NCBI GenBank assembly: GCA_963757265.1
Contig: CAVWRA010000010.1
Location: 186,001-250,000, forward strand
Direction of reading: 5' to 3'
DNA: 64,000 bases
Source: CAIVVT01 sp963757265
GTDB lineage: Bacteria; Acidobacteriota; Terriglobia; Bryobacterales; Bryobacteraceae
The notes under the pieces were generated by a model. It made no database searches. It worked only from the letters and a program-made list of their open reading frames with translations, and was not told the origin of the DNA. Positions 28,551-37,387 of this stretch are shown piece after piece (the stretch's first letter is position 1; each line of letters opens with the position of its first letter). The translations under genes were made by a program, and so were the position numbers.

Positions 28551-28584
28551 CTTTCCAGACCCCCGGGATGTACGTTCTTCGGCG

Positions 28585-31500
28585 TCATGGCACGACCTCG
28601 AGCGTGAGTTGTTCGGTGGTGCGGAACAGGCCGGGCTGATACATGGCCTCGACGCGGGCCGCGCCGAGGCGATAGATGCCCGGGTTGGTGAAGCGGATCA
28701 GAGCGCTGTAAACGCCCGCGCGATCGGCGCCATAGTCGCCCCAGGCCCATCCATAAATGCGCCAGGGGTACCAGATGGCGTGGCTGTCGCGCAGGTCGCG
28801 GCGGGCCCAGCTCATCGTCCACCACGGCGGCTGGGGCGAGATGTCGTAGACCTCGTCGTGTTCGATGGGCTCGGCGCCGGCGGGCAAGGGCGCCTCGATC
28901 ACCAGGTAGCGCTGATCCTTCAAGGCTGAGACGGTCAGCCGCAGCATCACCGTCTCGCCGACGTGCACTGGCCCTTGCAACGGTTCGAGATGTTGGACAA
29001 TGCGTCCACCGGCCGGTTGCGGAACCAGGCGGTACAGCTCGCGCGCAATCTGGAAGCCGCTCCCGGATTCGGGCATCTCCGGATGGTCGCCGGCCAGACG
29101 GGCCGTGCCTTCCAGCGAGACGTAGGCCACTCCGGCGCCTCCTTTTTGAATTTCGACAGGAACGCCGGCCGGAACTTCGACATGCTGCGGCGGGGCGTAA
29201 ACGTCGCTCGCGGAGAACGAGCGTTCGAAGACCGTCTTGCCGGCGGCGCGCGCAATCAATTTGAATGACGGCTGAAGCTCTTTGGAGACTTTCAAGTACT
29301 CCGTCAGGCCGTACAGGGCGAAGGCGGTGCGCTTGGTGGTGTCCCAGGCCTCGCCGTTGTCGCGGCTGGCGGCGAGCCAGCGGGCGGCCTCGCTCAGCAG
29401 CGGATGGGAAGGATTCTGGCGCGAGAGAAAGCGCAGGACGAAGGCCGTGGGCTCCACGTCCACATCGCTCAGCCAGAACTCGAACAGATCGCGCTGTGAG
29501 ATCCAGTGCGCGCCCTGGGCGTCCTTCCTGACAAGGCTTTCGAGGCGCGAGGCAATCTCCGCGGCGTGGGCGTCCTGGTGGCGTAGCAGGACGATACCCA
29601 GCAGGGCCAGGCCCTGGGGCGAGAGCTTGTCGCGGGTGCTCCACACGCGGTCGATTTCCTGCCGGTTGACGCCGCGCGCGGCATCGATGGCGTGCAGGCG
29701 CCAGGCCGGCAGATCGGGCCGCTCTGAGTCTTCGTCACTCACCATGGTGGAGAGCAGTTCCGCTCCCCGAATGGCCTGGTTGGGCACGGGCGCACCGCGC
29801 AGGGAAGCCTCCAGCGAGAGCGCCCAAACGGCGTAGGCGGTGAGGAACGGGTCGGTGTCGTCGCCGCGCCAGAAGCCCCAGCCGCCTTTGGGATTCTGAA
29901 AATCGAGCACGCGCTTGACGCCGGCGCGGATGATCTTATCGAGGGCCGCATCATCCACTCCGCCGCCCGCGCCCAGGTCCTTCATGGCGCTCCGGACCAC
30001 CAGATTGGGCAGGAAGCTGGAAAGAGTCTGCTCGGTGCAGCCGTACGGGTATTGAATCAGGAATTGGAGCGAGTCGAGCATCGAGGCGGCGATGGAGGGC
30101 GCGATGCTGAGCCTCACGCGCCGCATCTCAGGCCGGGCGGAGGCGGGGAACAGGAGATTGAGTGTACGGTCCTGCTTGTCCGCCGACAGGGCGGCGGAGA
30201 CGCCGGAGCGCCAGCCCAGGCCCCACGGCTCGACCGGGAAGGTGATTTCGAGGCCGTCTGATTCGCCCTGTGCCACGGCCGTGCCGGTGAGCTTGATATC
30301 GGGCCCGGCGTGGGCCTTGAGACCCCAGTCGAAGCGCGTCTCACCATTGGGCGCAATGTCGTAGGCGCCGGGTGCGGCGGAGAGCACGTCCGCGCCGGCA
30401 GCCTGCAGGGTCAGTTTCACGTTCTGCGGCTGGTTGAGGAAGTTCCGCACGATGACCGGTATAGTGATCTGGTCGCCCTCGACGGCGAAACGCGGCGTGG
30501 CGAACGACAGCACCAGGCGTTTGCGCACCAGAACCTTGTTGACGGCGCTGCCTACGAGAGTGTCCTGGGTGATGCCGCGGGCCGTGGCGCGCCACGTGGT
30601 CAGAGAATCAGGAAACTCAAACTGCACGCGCGCGCGGCCGTCGGCGCCGGTGCGCAGAGCGGCGATCCAGTAGGCCGTGTCGGGGAAATTCTTGCGGATT
30701 TTAGGCCCGGGCGGGCGCTCCGGCTTGAGCTGGCCGAAGGGGCGCTGCGGGCGCAGGCCGGCCAGTTGCAGCGACTTGTGGCCGGAGCGGCCGAAGAACG
30801 ACCATTGCAGCGAACTGGCGGAAAAGACCGCGTCCCAATCGCGGTCGTAGAACGCCTTGACGAGGTTGGGGAGCGGATCGCGCTCGATGGCATAGATGGC
30901 TTCGTCAACCACGCCGAGGCTCAGCTCGGCCGCGACGGGATGGCCGGCGGGATCGCGCGCTTCGAGGTCATAGACTGCCGGCTCGCCGGGGCGGAACTCC
31001 GCTTTCGCGGGCGTGACCTTGACGGCCAAGGTGCGGTGCAGAGGAGGAACTTTGATGATCTTCTGGCCGCGCCAGAAACGCCCGTCGCGGATCATCACTG
31101 CCTGGGCGAAGACGTTCGGCGTCCACTCCGGGCGGATGGGCACCTCGACGGTTTGGGCCGCGCCGCTCATGTGGATCCACTGGGACCAGTACACGGCCTG
31201 GGATTCGATCGACAGCCACACCCAGGCGCCGGGCGCGCCCGTGACGATCAGCATCCGGGCCGTCTCACCGGGCTTGTAACTGCCCTTGTCGGGAGTAATG
31301 CGGATCACGCCTTCCTGCCCGCCATAGCTGCCTCCCGCGCCGCTCGTATAAAACCACGTTTCGCCGCGGATGGTGCGGCCGCCGGGTGCGTCCGCGCGCA
31401 ACTCGACGGAGTAAGGGCCTGGCTCCGGTGCGCTGAAAGAAGCCTCGCCCTCACCATCGGCGCCGGTGCGGCCGTGGACGCTCAGGACGACTCGGGTGGT

Positions 31501-33327
31501 CACCGTGGCGCGGCCGGGATTGAGGCCCAGCATCGTCGCGACGGGTCGATGATATTCGTGCAACACGAGGTCGGCCGAGAAAGGCACGTTGGCGAACGGG
31601 TGGCCGTCGAAGTCCGTCGTGGTGACGCGCAGGGCGGCGCTGGAGTGGGGTTCAAAGAAGTAGCGCGCCGGTTGAACGCGGACATAGAAGGGGCCGACCG
31701 TGGCCAGGAAGGAAGTGCGGCCGGCGACGGGGCGGCCGGAGGCGTCGGTGACCTGGGCCTCGATGGTGTAGGTCTGGTCGCGCTGCTCGAGCTTGGTCGG
31801 GACATCGAACGTGGCCTTGCCATCCGGGCCGAGGGAACCCTTTTGCGTCGCGATTTCCTCGCCGCGATAATCGTTCTCGCCTTCACCCTCCCCCTCGTCG
31901 CCCGAGGTTTCCTCTTCGTCGTACCACGGCGGATACCAGCCGGCGCGATAAACGTGCCATTCGATGACGCCGGCGCGGACGGGTTCGCCGTAATAGTAGC
32001 GCGCGTCGAGAGTGATGCGTTGCGCCGCGCCCTGCAGCACGCGCGGGGCGGCTGCGGAGAGACGGACTTCGTACTCGGGCTTGCGGTAGTCCTCAACCGT
32101 GAAGTTGCCGTAGACACTCTGCTGGCCGGTCTGGACATTGATCCCGTACTGGCCGGTGGCCGCGCTCTCGGCGAGCTTCAGGCTGGATGCGACGGTGCCG
32201 AAGTCGGTGAGTGTCGCGGTTTTCTGGATAACGGTGCGGCCTTCGGAGTCGTTCACCGTGATGCGGACGTCTTTGTCATCGGGCAGGACGAAAGCGCTGG
32301 CGATCTTCCTGCGGACGATGGCTTTGAACTGGACTTCGTGGCCCGGGCGGTAGACCGGACGGTCGGTGTAGACCACGCCCTGCAGAGTGCCGGGGTCGGG
32401 GCGCACCGAGTAACCGCCGACGGAGAGGGCGGCGAAGTCGTCGCCGCGGCGGGCCAGGGCCAGGAACTCCATCATGCCGGGATCGGCCAGGGAAAACGAG
32501 GCCAGGCCGTCGGCGTTGGTGGTGGCCTCGCCCAGGCGCTGCTTGGCGTGCGTATCAAAGAGGATCACGGAGGCATCGGGGCGCGGCTCGCCGGTGGTGG
32601 CGTCGAGAGCGCGAATGTCGAGATGCCCGTGTTCGCCGCGCGCCAGCAGGACCATCGGCGAGGCGACCAGAATCACTTGCGCCTGCCGATGCGCGTCCGT
32701 GGCTTCGAGCAGATAGACGCCCGAGTCGTCGAGCTTGACCGGAATCGGATGCGGCTCCCAGGCGTTCTGCTTGCCGGGCGGCACGTTGTAGGTCCACACG
32801 CGGACAACCCTCTGGGGATTGACCAGCGGGATGTTGGCGTACGCGTCGCCGGTGATCTGTTTCGATTGCTGGATGGCACGCAGACGGGCTTCGGCCTGGG
32901 CCTTCTGCGCGCCCTCGAGTTGCGAGGCGCGGATCTGGGCACGGTGCTCGGGCGTGAACTGCAGACGGATGAGGTCCAGCAATTCGCGGCGGATCGCGCG
33001 ACGCCAGGAGTTGAACTTTTCGAGCGGCGTGCGGGGCGGCCGCTGCGGTTGATACGCCTCGCCGAACGAGCCTGGCACATCGAGCTGCGCGAACAACGCC
33101 AGCGGGTCCTTGACCCGGTACAGACGGAACTGGAGCTGCTTGAAGCCCATGCCGGTCAGCTGCACGGGGACCGTTTCGCCGGGACGGACGGCCTGGTTCA
33201 CCTGGAGTTGGAAGTAAATCAGATTGCCGGGCTCGGGCGAATCTTCATCCAACTGCGCCGGCAGCAGCGCGGTCAGAGCGAACAGGCAACCCAGCTTGAG
33301 CAGGACCGACAAGCGCAGGCGGTACAT
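28585..33327 (-). CDS. Bacterial alpha-2-macroglobulin with thioester
   Basis: A 1580-residue exported protein, signal peptide at residues 1-25. Multiple MG-type beta domains (for example PVQLTGMGFKQLQFRLYRV, RPGHEVQFKAIVRRK), a bait-like acidic region near residues 500-530 (DEEETSGDEGEGEGEN), and then the thioester YGCTEQTL at about residue 1096. Complement-like alpha-toroid and receptor-like domains end it. Bacterial A2Ms trap proteases and are often paired with PBP1C or, as here, with a DUF1175 protein (E. coli yfaS/yfaT). The signal lacks a good lipobox, so probably periplasmic. It starts 5 bp after the DUF1175 stop. Confidence 0.92.
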   Translation of the reverse strand: MYRLRLSVLLKLGCLFALTALLPAQLDEDSPEPGNLIYFQLQVNQAVRPGETVPVQLTGMGFKQLQFRLYRVKDPLALFAQLDVPGSFGEAYQPQRPPRTPLEKFNSWRRAIRRELLDLIRLQFTPEHRAQIRASQLEGAQKAQAEARLRAIQQSKQITGDAYANIPLVNPQRVVRVWTYNVPPGKQNAWEPHPIPVKLDDSGVYLLEATDAHRQAQVILVASPMVLLARGEHGHLDIRALDATTGEPRPDASVILFDTHAKQRLGEATTNADGLASFSLADPGMMEFLALARRGDDFAALSVGGYSVRPDPGTLQGVVYTDRPVYRPGHEVQFKAIVRRKIASAFVLPDDKDVRITVNDSEGRTVIQKTATLTDFGTVASSLKLAESAATGQYGINVQTGQQSVYGNFTVEDYRKPEYEVRLSAAAPRVLQGAAQRITLDARYYYGEPVRAGVIEWHVYRAGWYPPWYDEEETSGDEGEGEGENDYRGEEIATQKGSLGPDGKATFDVPTKLEQRDQTYTIEAQVTDASGRPVAGRTSFLATVGPFYVRVQPARYFFEPHSSAALRVTTTDFDGHPFANVPFSADLVLHEYHRPVATMLGLNPGRATVTTRVVLSVHGRTGADGEGEASFSAPEPGPYSVELRADAPGGRTIRGETWFYTSGAGGSYGGQEGVIRITPDKGSYKPGETARMLIVTGAPGAWVWLSIESQAVYWSQWIHMSGAAQTVEVPIRPEWTPNVFAQAVMIRDGRFWRGQKIIKVPPLHRTLAVKVTPAKAEFRPGEPAVYDLEARDPAGHPVAAELSLGVVDEAIYAIERDPLPNLVKAFYDRDWDAVFSASSLQWSFFGRSGHKSLQLAGLRPQRPFGQLKPERPPGPKIRKNFPDTAYWIAALRTGADGRARVQFEFPDSLTTWRATARGITQDTLVGSAVNKVLVRKRLVLSFATPRFAVEGDQITIPVIVRNFLNQPQNVKLTLQAAGADVLSAAPGAYDIAPNGETRFDWGLKAHAGPDIKLTGTAVAQGESDGLEITFPVEPWGLGWRSGVSAALSADKQDRTLNLLFPASARPEMRRVRLSIAPSIAASMLDSLQFLIQYPYGCTEQTLSSFLPNLVVRSAMKDLGAGGGVDDAALDKIIRAGVKRVLDFQNPKGGWGFWRGDDTDPFLTAYAVWALSLEASLRGAPVPNQAIRGAELLSTMVSDEDSERPDLPAWRLHAIDAARGVNRQEIDRVWSTRDKLSPQGLALLGIVLLRHQDAHAAEIASRLESLVRKDAQGAHWISQRDLFEFWLSDVDVEPTAFVLRFLSRQNPSHPLLSEAARWLAASRDNGEAWDTTKRTAFALYGLTEYLKVSKELQPSFKLIARAAGKTVFERSFSASDVYAPPQHVEVPAGVPVEIQKGGAGVAYVSLEGTARLAGDHPEMPESGSGFQIARELYRLVPQPAGGRIVQHLEPLQGPVHVGETVMLRLTVSALKDQRYLVIEAPLPAGAEPIEHDEVYDISPQPPWWTMSWARRDLRDSHAIWYPWRIYGWAWGDYGADRAGVYSALIRFTNPGIYRLGAARVEAMYQPGLFRTTEQLTLEVVP

Positions 33328-33332
33328 CGGAT

Positions 33333-34013
33333 TCAATCGCCTCCCAGCAACAGATTCCATCGGAAAACGCCGAGAAAACGCGGATTGCCGCGCACCGGAT
33401 GCCAGCGCGGCTCGGGATGGTTCAATAGCTCCTGGATCGACGGGCGGCGCACTTCGCCGCGCCATTTTCCGTCCGGTCCGGTGTGATAGACGACGAACGG
33501 GCCGGGCGCGGATTCGAAGCGGCTCGCGCCCAGCCAGACCATGACGTGGCCGGCGCCCAGACCGGGCTGCTGATTCCAGAACAGCGCGTCCCCCGCCTGG
33601 GCGGCATTCAGATCGGCCGAGAGGCGGCGGAAGTTGTAGCGCATGAGATGGGCCGCGTCGGCGAAATGAGCCTCCTCATCAACGCTGGTGCGCAACAACG
33701 GCGCGAAGCCACGCCGCGAGAGTTCGGGCAGGGGAGGGAATTCGGCGAGGCCCAGCTCATGCGCCCACGCTGCCGTGTGCGGCGCCAGAGCATTGCGATA
33801 GGCGAAGCGCACCAGCGAAGAGCAGTCGTGGATTTCACGCGGGGGCGCGCCGCCGGGCCAGAAGAATGCCGCCTCGGCCAGCCACGTGTACCACTCCACA
33901 AAGGCCCGCTGATCGCCGGGGTCAATCATCACGGGCGCGGCAATTTGAGGCGCGCTGCGACGCGCCCAGGCCAGACAAGGCAGTGCGGCCAGGAGAGCGC
34001 GTCGCGTGAGCAT
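33333..34013 (-). CDS. DUF1175 (YfaT-like) NlpC/P60-type protein
   Basis: A 226-residue exported protein of the DUF1175 family, the conserved partner of YfaS-type alpha-2-macroglobulins. The signal peptide is MLTRRALLAALPCLAWA. HDCSSLVRFAYR carries the putative catalytic Cys and GHVMVWLG the His expected of an NlpC/P60-like peptidase or amidase fold; AGDALFWNQ lies between. ATG 34013 gives the signal and a promoter sits just upstream. Activity is inferred from fold only. Confidence 0.85.
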   Translation of the reverse strand: MLTRRALLAALPCLAWARRSAPQIAAPVMIDPGDQRAFVEWYTWLAEAAFFWPGGAPPREIHDCSSLVRFAYRNALAPHTAAWAHELGLAEFPPLPELSRRGFAPLLRTSVDEEAHFADAAHLMRYNFRRLSADLNAAQAGDALFWNQQPGLGAGHVMVWLGASRFESAPGPFVVYHTGPDGKWRGEVRRPSIQELLNHPEPRWHPVRGNPRFLGVFRWNLLLGGD

Positions 34014-34037
34014 GGGCGTGCACCGGTCAGGCAACCT

Positions 34038-34066
34038 ACTATAACGCGGCGGCGGAGGGCAGGGAA
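34038..34066 (-). promoter_or_regulatory. Candidate promoter of the DUF1175-A2M operon
   Basis: On the minus strand, TTCCCT (34061-34066), a 17-bp spacer and TATAGT (34038-34043) stand 25 bases before the DUF1175 ATG. It lies between the IS481-family element and the gene, so the insertion did not remove it. Confidence 0.4.
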
Positions 34067-34102
34067 GAGGGGCGCGCGAAGATTTGCCGAGCGCGGATCG
34101 CG

Positions 34103-35053
34103 CTAGATGTGGAGTCTCAACAGGTTGTTCCCTTGAAGTCCTGAGCGGCCGATGGGTGGCGACAAGCCGAGGCTAGCCTGGGGCCGGTGCCAGTTGTACT
34201 GGTGCAGCCAGGGCGGAAGGGCAGCTTGCCGTGCGGTCGAGTGCTGGTAGCAGCGCGCGTAGGCCCATTCGCGCAGCGCGGTCTGAATGAAGCGCTCCGC
34301 TTTGCCGTTGGTACGAGGCGTATAGGGCCGGGTGAAGCGCTGCTTCAAGCCGCGCGACCGGCAGAACTGTTGAAAGGCGTGCGAGCGGTAGGCCGAGCCG
34401 TTGTCGGTGAGCACGGCCTGGCATTGAATGCCGAGGCGCGCAAAGTAGGCCAGGGCGGCCTGGAGGAAGTCGATCACCGACTCGCGCCGCTCGTCGGGGT
34501 AGATCGCTGAGAAAGCGATGCGCGAGTGGTCGTCGATGGCTACATGGACAAACTCCCATCCTGAGCCATCGACCGAGTCGCGGCGATTGCCCGTGACGCG
34601 GTGCGAGGGCCTGGTGATGCGGCCCAATTTCTTGATGTCGAGGTTCAGCAGGTCGCCGGGACGGGCGTGCTCATAGCGCCGGGGCAGCGGCGGGGGCTCG
34701 AGATCGCGGGTGCGGTTGAGGCGCAGCCGGCGCAAGATCCGGCTCACCGTGGCGCGGCTCAGACCGGTGTGCGCGGCGATGCGGGCGCCGGTCCACCGCT
34801 CGCGACGCAGGGCCTCGACCAGCGCGATAAGCCCGGGAGCGGTCGGCGCGCGCAATTGTGCAGGCCGCGAAGAGCGGTCGGCCAATCCCGCCCGGCCCGA
34901 TTCCCGGTAGCGGCGGACCCACTTCGCCGCAGTCTTGGCACTGACCTTGAAACAGGCGGCAGCCTGCTTCAAGGTCAACCCTTGCACGACAACCATGCGC
35001 GCCATCTGCGCTCGACTGTGAACCGTCAGTCGGGCATTCTGGTGATAGTCCAT
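34103..35053 (-). CDS. IS481-family transposase
   Basis: 316 residues. N-terminal HTH (LTLKQAAACFKVSAKTAAKWVRRY) and a second HTH (TGARIAAHTGLSRATVSRILRR), then an rve integrase core with DLLNLDIKK, LTDNGSAYRS and NGKAERF supplying the DDE triad. ATG 35053 follows GAGGAG; a 10-codon longer start exists. The stop TAG lies at 34103-34105, in the flanking target duplication and outside the element. Intact and likely active. Confidence 0.93.
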   Translation of the reverse strand: MDYHQNARLTVHSRAQMARMVVVQGLTLKQAAACFKVSAKTAAKWVRRYRESGRAGLADRSSRPAQLRAPTAPGLIALVEALRRERWTGARIAAHTGLSRATVSRILRRLRLNRTRDLEPPPLPRRYEHARPGDLLNLDIKKLGRITRPSHRVTGNRRDSVDGSGWEFVHVAIDDHSRIAFSAIYPDERRESVIDFLQAALAYFARLGIQCQAVLTDNGSAYRSHAFQQFCRSRGLKQRFTRPYTPRTNGKAERFIQTALREWAYARCYQHSTARQAALPPWLHQYNWHRPQASLGLSPPIGRSGLQGNNLLRLHI

Positions 35054-35133
35054 CTGGTCTCCTCGGTCGCCAAGTCTTCGCAAACTCAGCTTCCCAGGTC
35101 CAGATCAGATGGACAACCTATTGAAACCTCACA
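34108..35133 (-). mobile_element. Complete IS481-family insertion sequence
   Basis: 1026 bp bounded by imperfect terminal inverted repeats (34108-34131 and 35110-35133, 18 of 24 matching, starting TGTG). Flanked on both sides by GCTAGA (34102-34107 and 35134-35139), a 6-bp target duplication of the NCTAGN type known for IS481. The matching flanks imply a fairly recent insertion. Confidence 0.9.
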
Positions 35134-35403
35134 GCTAGACCTGTTTCGGAATAAGTGTAGCCCGTCGCGTCCGGCCGCAATGAGGCCGCTCCCGGATGGG
35201 GACACCGAGGGCCGCGGAGCCTGATCGACAGCCTCTGAACGTCGCGCCGAGGGAACCCAAGCGTGCCGCCGCGGCACGCGCAGAGTGTCCCCTCCGGCCA
35301 CCCAATCCGCGCCGGCCGACTTCATAGAAACTGTGAATCTGCTCTACACGGGGCGATGCGGCGCGGTGTTGACAACGGGCGCGAAATGCGATGTCTTAGG
35401 CCC

Positions 35404-35724
35404 ATGCAAAGAATCTGTTTTCTTCTGAAGGTGCGGCCGGAGAGGTTGGAAGAGTACAAGGAGCGCCACAAACATGTCTGGCCGGATATGTTGCAGGCAT
35501 TGCGCGAGACCGGCTGGGGCAACTACTCGCTCTTCCTGCGCCCCGACGGCCTGCTCGTCGGCTACTGCGAGACGCCGGACTTCAAGGCTGCCGTGGACGG
35601 AATGGCCCTCCGCGAAGTGAACGCCCGCTGGCAGAAAGAGATGGGCGAATTCTTCGAAGCCCTCGAAGGCCAGCGCCCCGACCAGGCCATGCGGCCCCTG
35701 GAAGAGGTCTTCCACCTCGACTAG
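35404..35724 (+). CDS. rhaM: L-rhamnose mutarotase
   Basis: 106 residues of the L-rhamnose mutarotase (RhaM/RhaU) family, which interconverts rhamnose anomers. Start MQRICFLLKV, EEYKERHKHVWPDML (with catalytic His), GWGNYSLFLR and the C-terminal EEVFHLD are typical. ATG 35404 is chosen by family start. No other rhamnose gene is nearby. Confidence 0.92.
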   Translation: MQRICFLLKVRPERLEEYKERHKHVWPDMLQALRETGWGNYSLFLRPDGLLVGYCETPDFKAAVDGMALREVNARWQKEMGEFFEALEGQRPDQAMRPLEEVFHLD

Positions 35725-35812
35725 TGGCGCGCCGCAGTGACTTCGTTAGCATCCGCACAACCAGTCACTGAGGCTCGCCGCTCAGAATACGCGCATCGCA
35801 GCCGCAGCCTTC

Positions 35813-35909
35813 AGAGCCGCGACCGCGTGACGGAGCCGCGACTGAAAGGAGCGGTTGTCTTGTTCCCAAGCCGCGACTGCTGAGGAGCGGTTGTGTTACT
35901 GAGCCGCGG
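35813..35909 (+). repeat. REP-like hairpin cluster B
   Basis: Two full and two partial copies of the AGCCGCGACYG..AGGAGCGGTT unit, in the spacer between the mutarotase and the frameshifted membrane-protein gene. Confidence 0.7.
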
Positions 35910-36016
35910 GAGGCACAGATCAGGACGTCCCCCCCGGACTGCGGAGTGCTCCCCGGCGCTTGAGCGCGCTGGTATATACTCACTCGCAGCGACAAGGTTA
36001 TCAACTCGAGGGTCCT

Positions 36017-36764
36017 ATGAGCAACGGCCGTCATTTTCCCATTCGGTTGTTTGTCTGGTCGGTCGCGTTGGTTGCAGTCGCAGCCGTCAGCGTCTATCTG
36101 GCGTATGAACTGGTCATCGTGCCGCGGCGGGCGCTGCAGGACCAGATCCGCGAGCAGAAAGAGACCATTGTCAAGCTCGAACAGGAGAAGCAGCGCCTGG
36201 AAGCCTACCTGAAAATCCTGAAGCACATCGACCGCCGGGCCCGGGTCGAGGTTCTGCGGCAGGCCAAGGACCAACAGGGGAACCTGCAGACCACGATCCG
36301 GTTCACCGAGATTGACGCCGCCGGCAAACCGGTGAGTGTCTCCCGGGAGCTGACTCTGCCGGGGCAAGAAGTCTATTTCGACACCCTGGTGATCAAGTTC
36401 GACGACCACTTCATCGAGCAGGGCGATCCCTTGAAAGGCCAGGCGCTCATGCTGTTCCGGCGGATCTTCTCCAGCACCATGCGGGCCGAAGATGGATTCG
36501 TCATCGACATGCGAGGGCCAGCCGCCCGAGATCTACGCCGGGCGGCAAGCCCCCAGCGGCTTCGAGAAGGAGCTCTGGAAACGCTTCTGGGAACTTGCCA
36601 ACGACGAAAAACTGGCCAAGGAGCACGGCGTGCGGGCGATCCACGGCGACGCGCCCTACATGCGTCTGGAGCCCGATCGAGTCTACGAGATCTGCCTGAG
36701 GTCAACCGGAGAAGTCATCATCACGCCCGGAACGCGGCTGGCGCCCCCGCCAACGACTCCGTAG
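36017..36764 (+). pseudogene. Frameshifted membrane protein with coiled coil
   Basis: The frame from ATG 36017 encodes an N-terminal TM helix (LFVWSVALVAVAAVSVYLAY), a coiled coil (QDQIREQKETIVKLEQEKQRLEAYL) and a beta-rich part to about residue 165. Near 36505-36515 sense passes into the +1 frame, where PPEIYAGRQAPSGFEKELWKRF to the stop at 36764 continues as good protein. Frame 1 beyond this point is Arg/Ala-rich nonsense. Either a one-base frameshift in the DNA or a sequencing error. Function unknown; the coiled coil suggests periplasmic assembly. Confidence 0.65.
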
Positions 36765-36926
36765 AGCCCACCGGACTGGCCCGCTAACCGTAAGCACCCG
36801 AAGAACACCAGAAACCGGGAAGGGAAAGGACGTCTTTTTCTGGACTTCTTTGTCAATATTCATCGCCGATAGGGTAGACTGAATACCCCGTGATCGGTCA
36901 GGTCATTTGCAAAGACGGAGGAGAAG

Positions 36927-37241
36927 GTGAAATACGTAATCAGCTGGTTCGAACGCCCGCAAGGCTCGCCCTTAGAGTATGAAAACGCCCAGAAGCGAAT
37001 CCTCGAGGTGTTTGGTCAGTGGAAGGCGCCAGCCAATTTCAAGATCGAATTCTTCGTAATTCGTGTGGGCGAGTGGGGCGGGCATATGTTGGCTGAGTGC
37101 GACGACCCACTGACGATTCACAAGTTCTGCTCGATGCTCCCTGCATTTGTATTCCAAGTGCACCCCGTAATCCGCGTCGAGGACGCAGTCCGGGGCGAAC
37201 TCGAAGTAATCGCCTGGCGCGACGGACTGAACCGCGAGTGA
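36927..37241 (+). CDS. DUF3303-type small protein
   Basis: 104 residues, starting at GTG with GGAGG 5 bases upstream. MKYVISWFERPQGSPLEYENAQKR and HMLAECDDPLTIHKFCSML resemble the DUF3303 family, small alpha/beta proteins of unknown role with a ferredoxin-like fold. Confidence 0.75.
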   Translation: MKYVISWFERPQGSPLEYENAQKRILEVFGQWKAPANFKIEFFVIRVGEWGGHMLAECDDPLTIHKFCSMLPAFVFQVHPVIRVEDAVRGELEVIAWRDGLNRE

Positions 37242-37387
37242 CGTCCGATCGGATCCTTCACCTCGTGTGAACGCGCAAAACGATCCTGCCTTTTGGCGGA
37301 GGCTCGAGTCCTTCGCCAAGGGCCGAATCCGCGCACAACACGAAATCGCTAGTTCTCTGAGAGGGCGCATCCCCACCCGGTCGCATT

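Noticed and set aside
30310..33486. Very long plus-strand ORF opposite the alpha-2-macroglobulin gene
   Set aside because: Antisense shadow; it lacks domain sense and arises from GC-rich codon bias. The minus-strand frame has clear family motifs.
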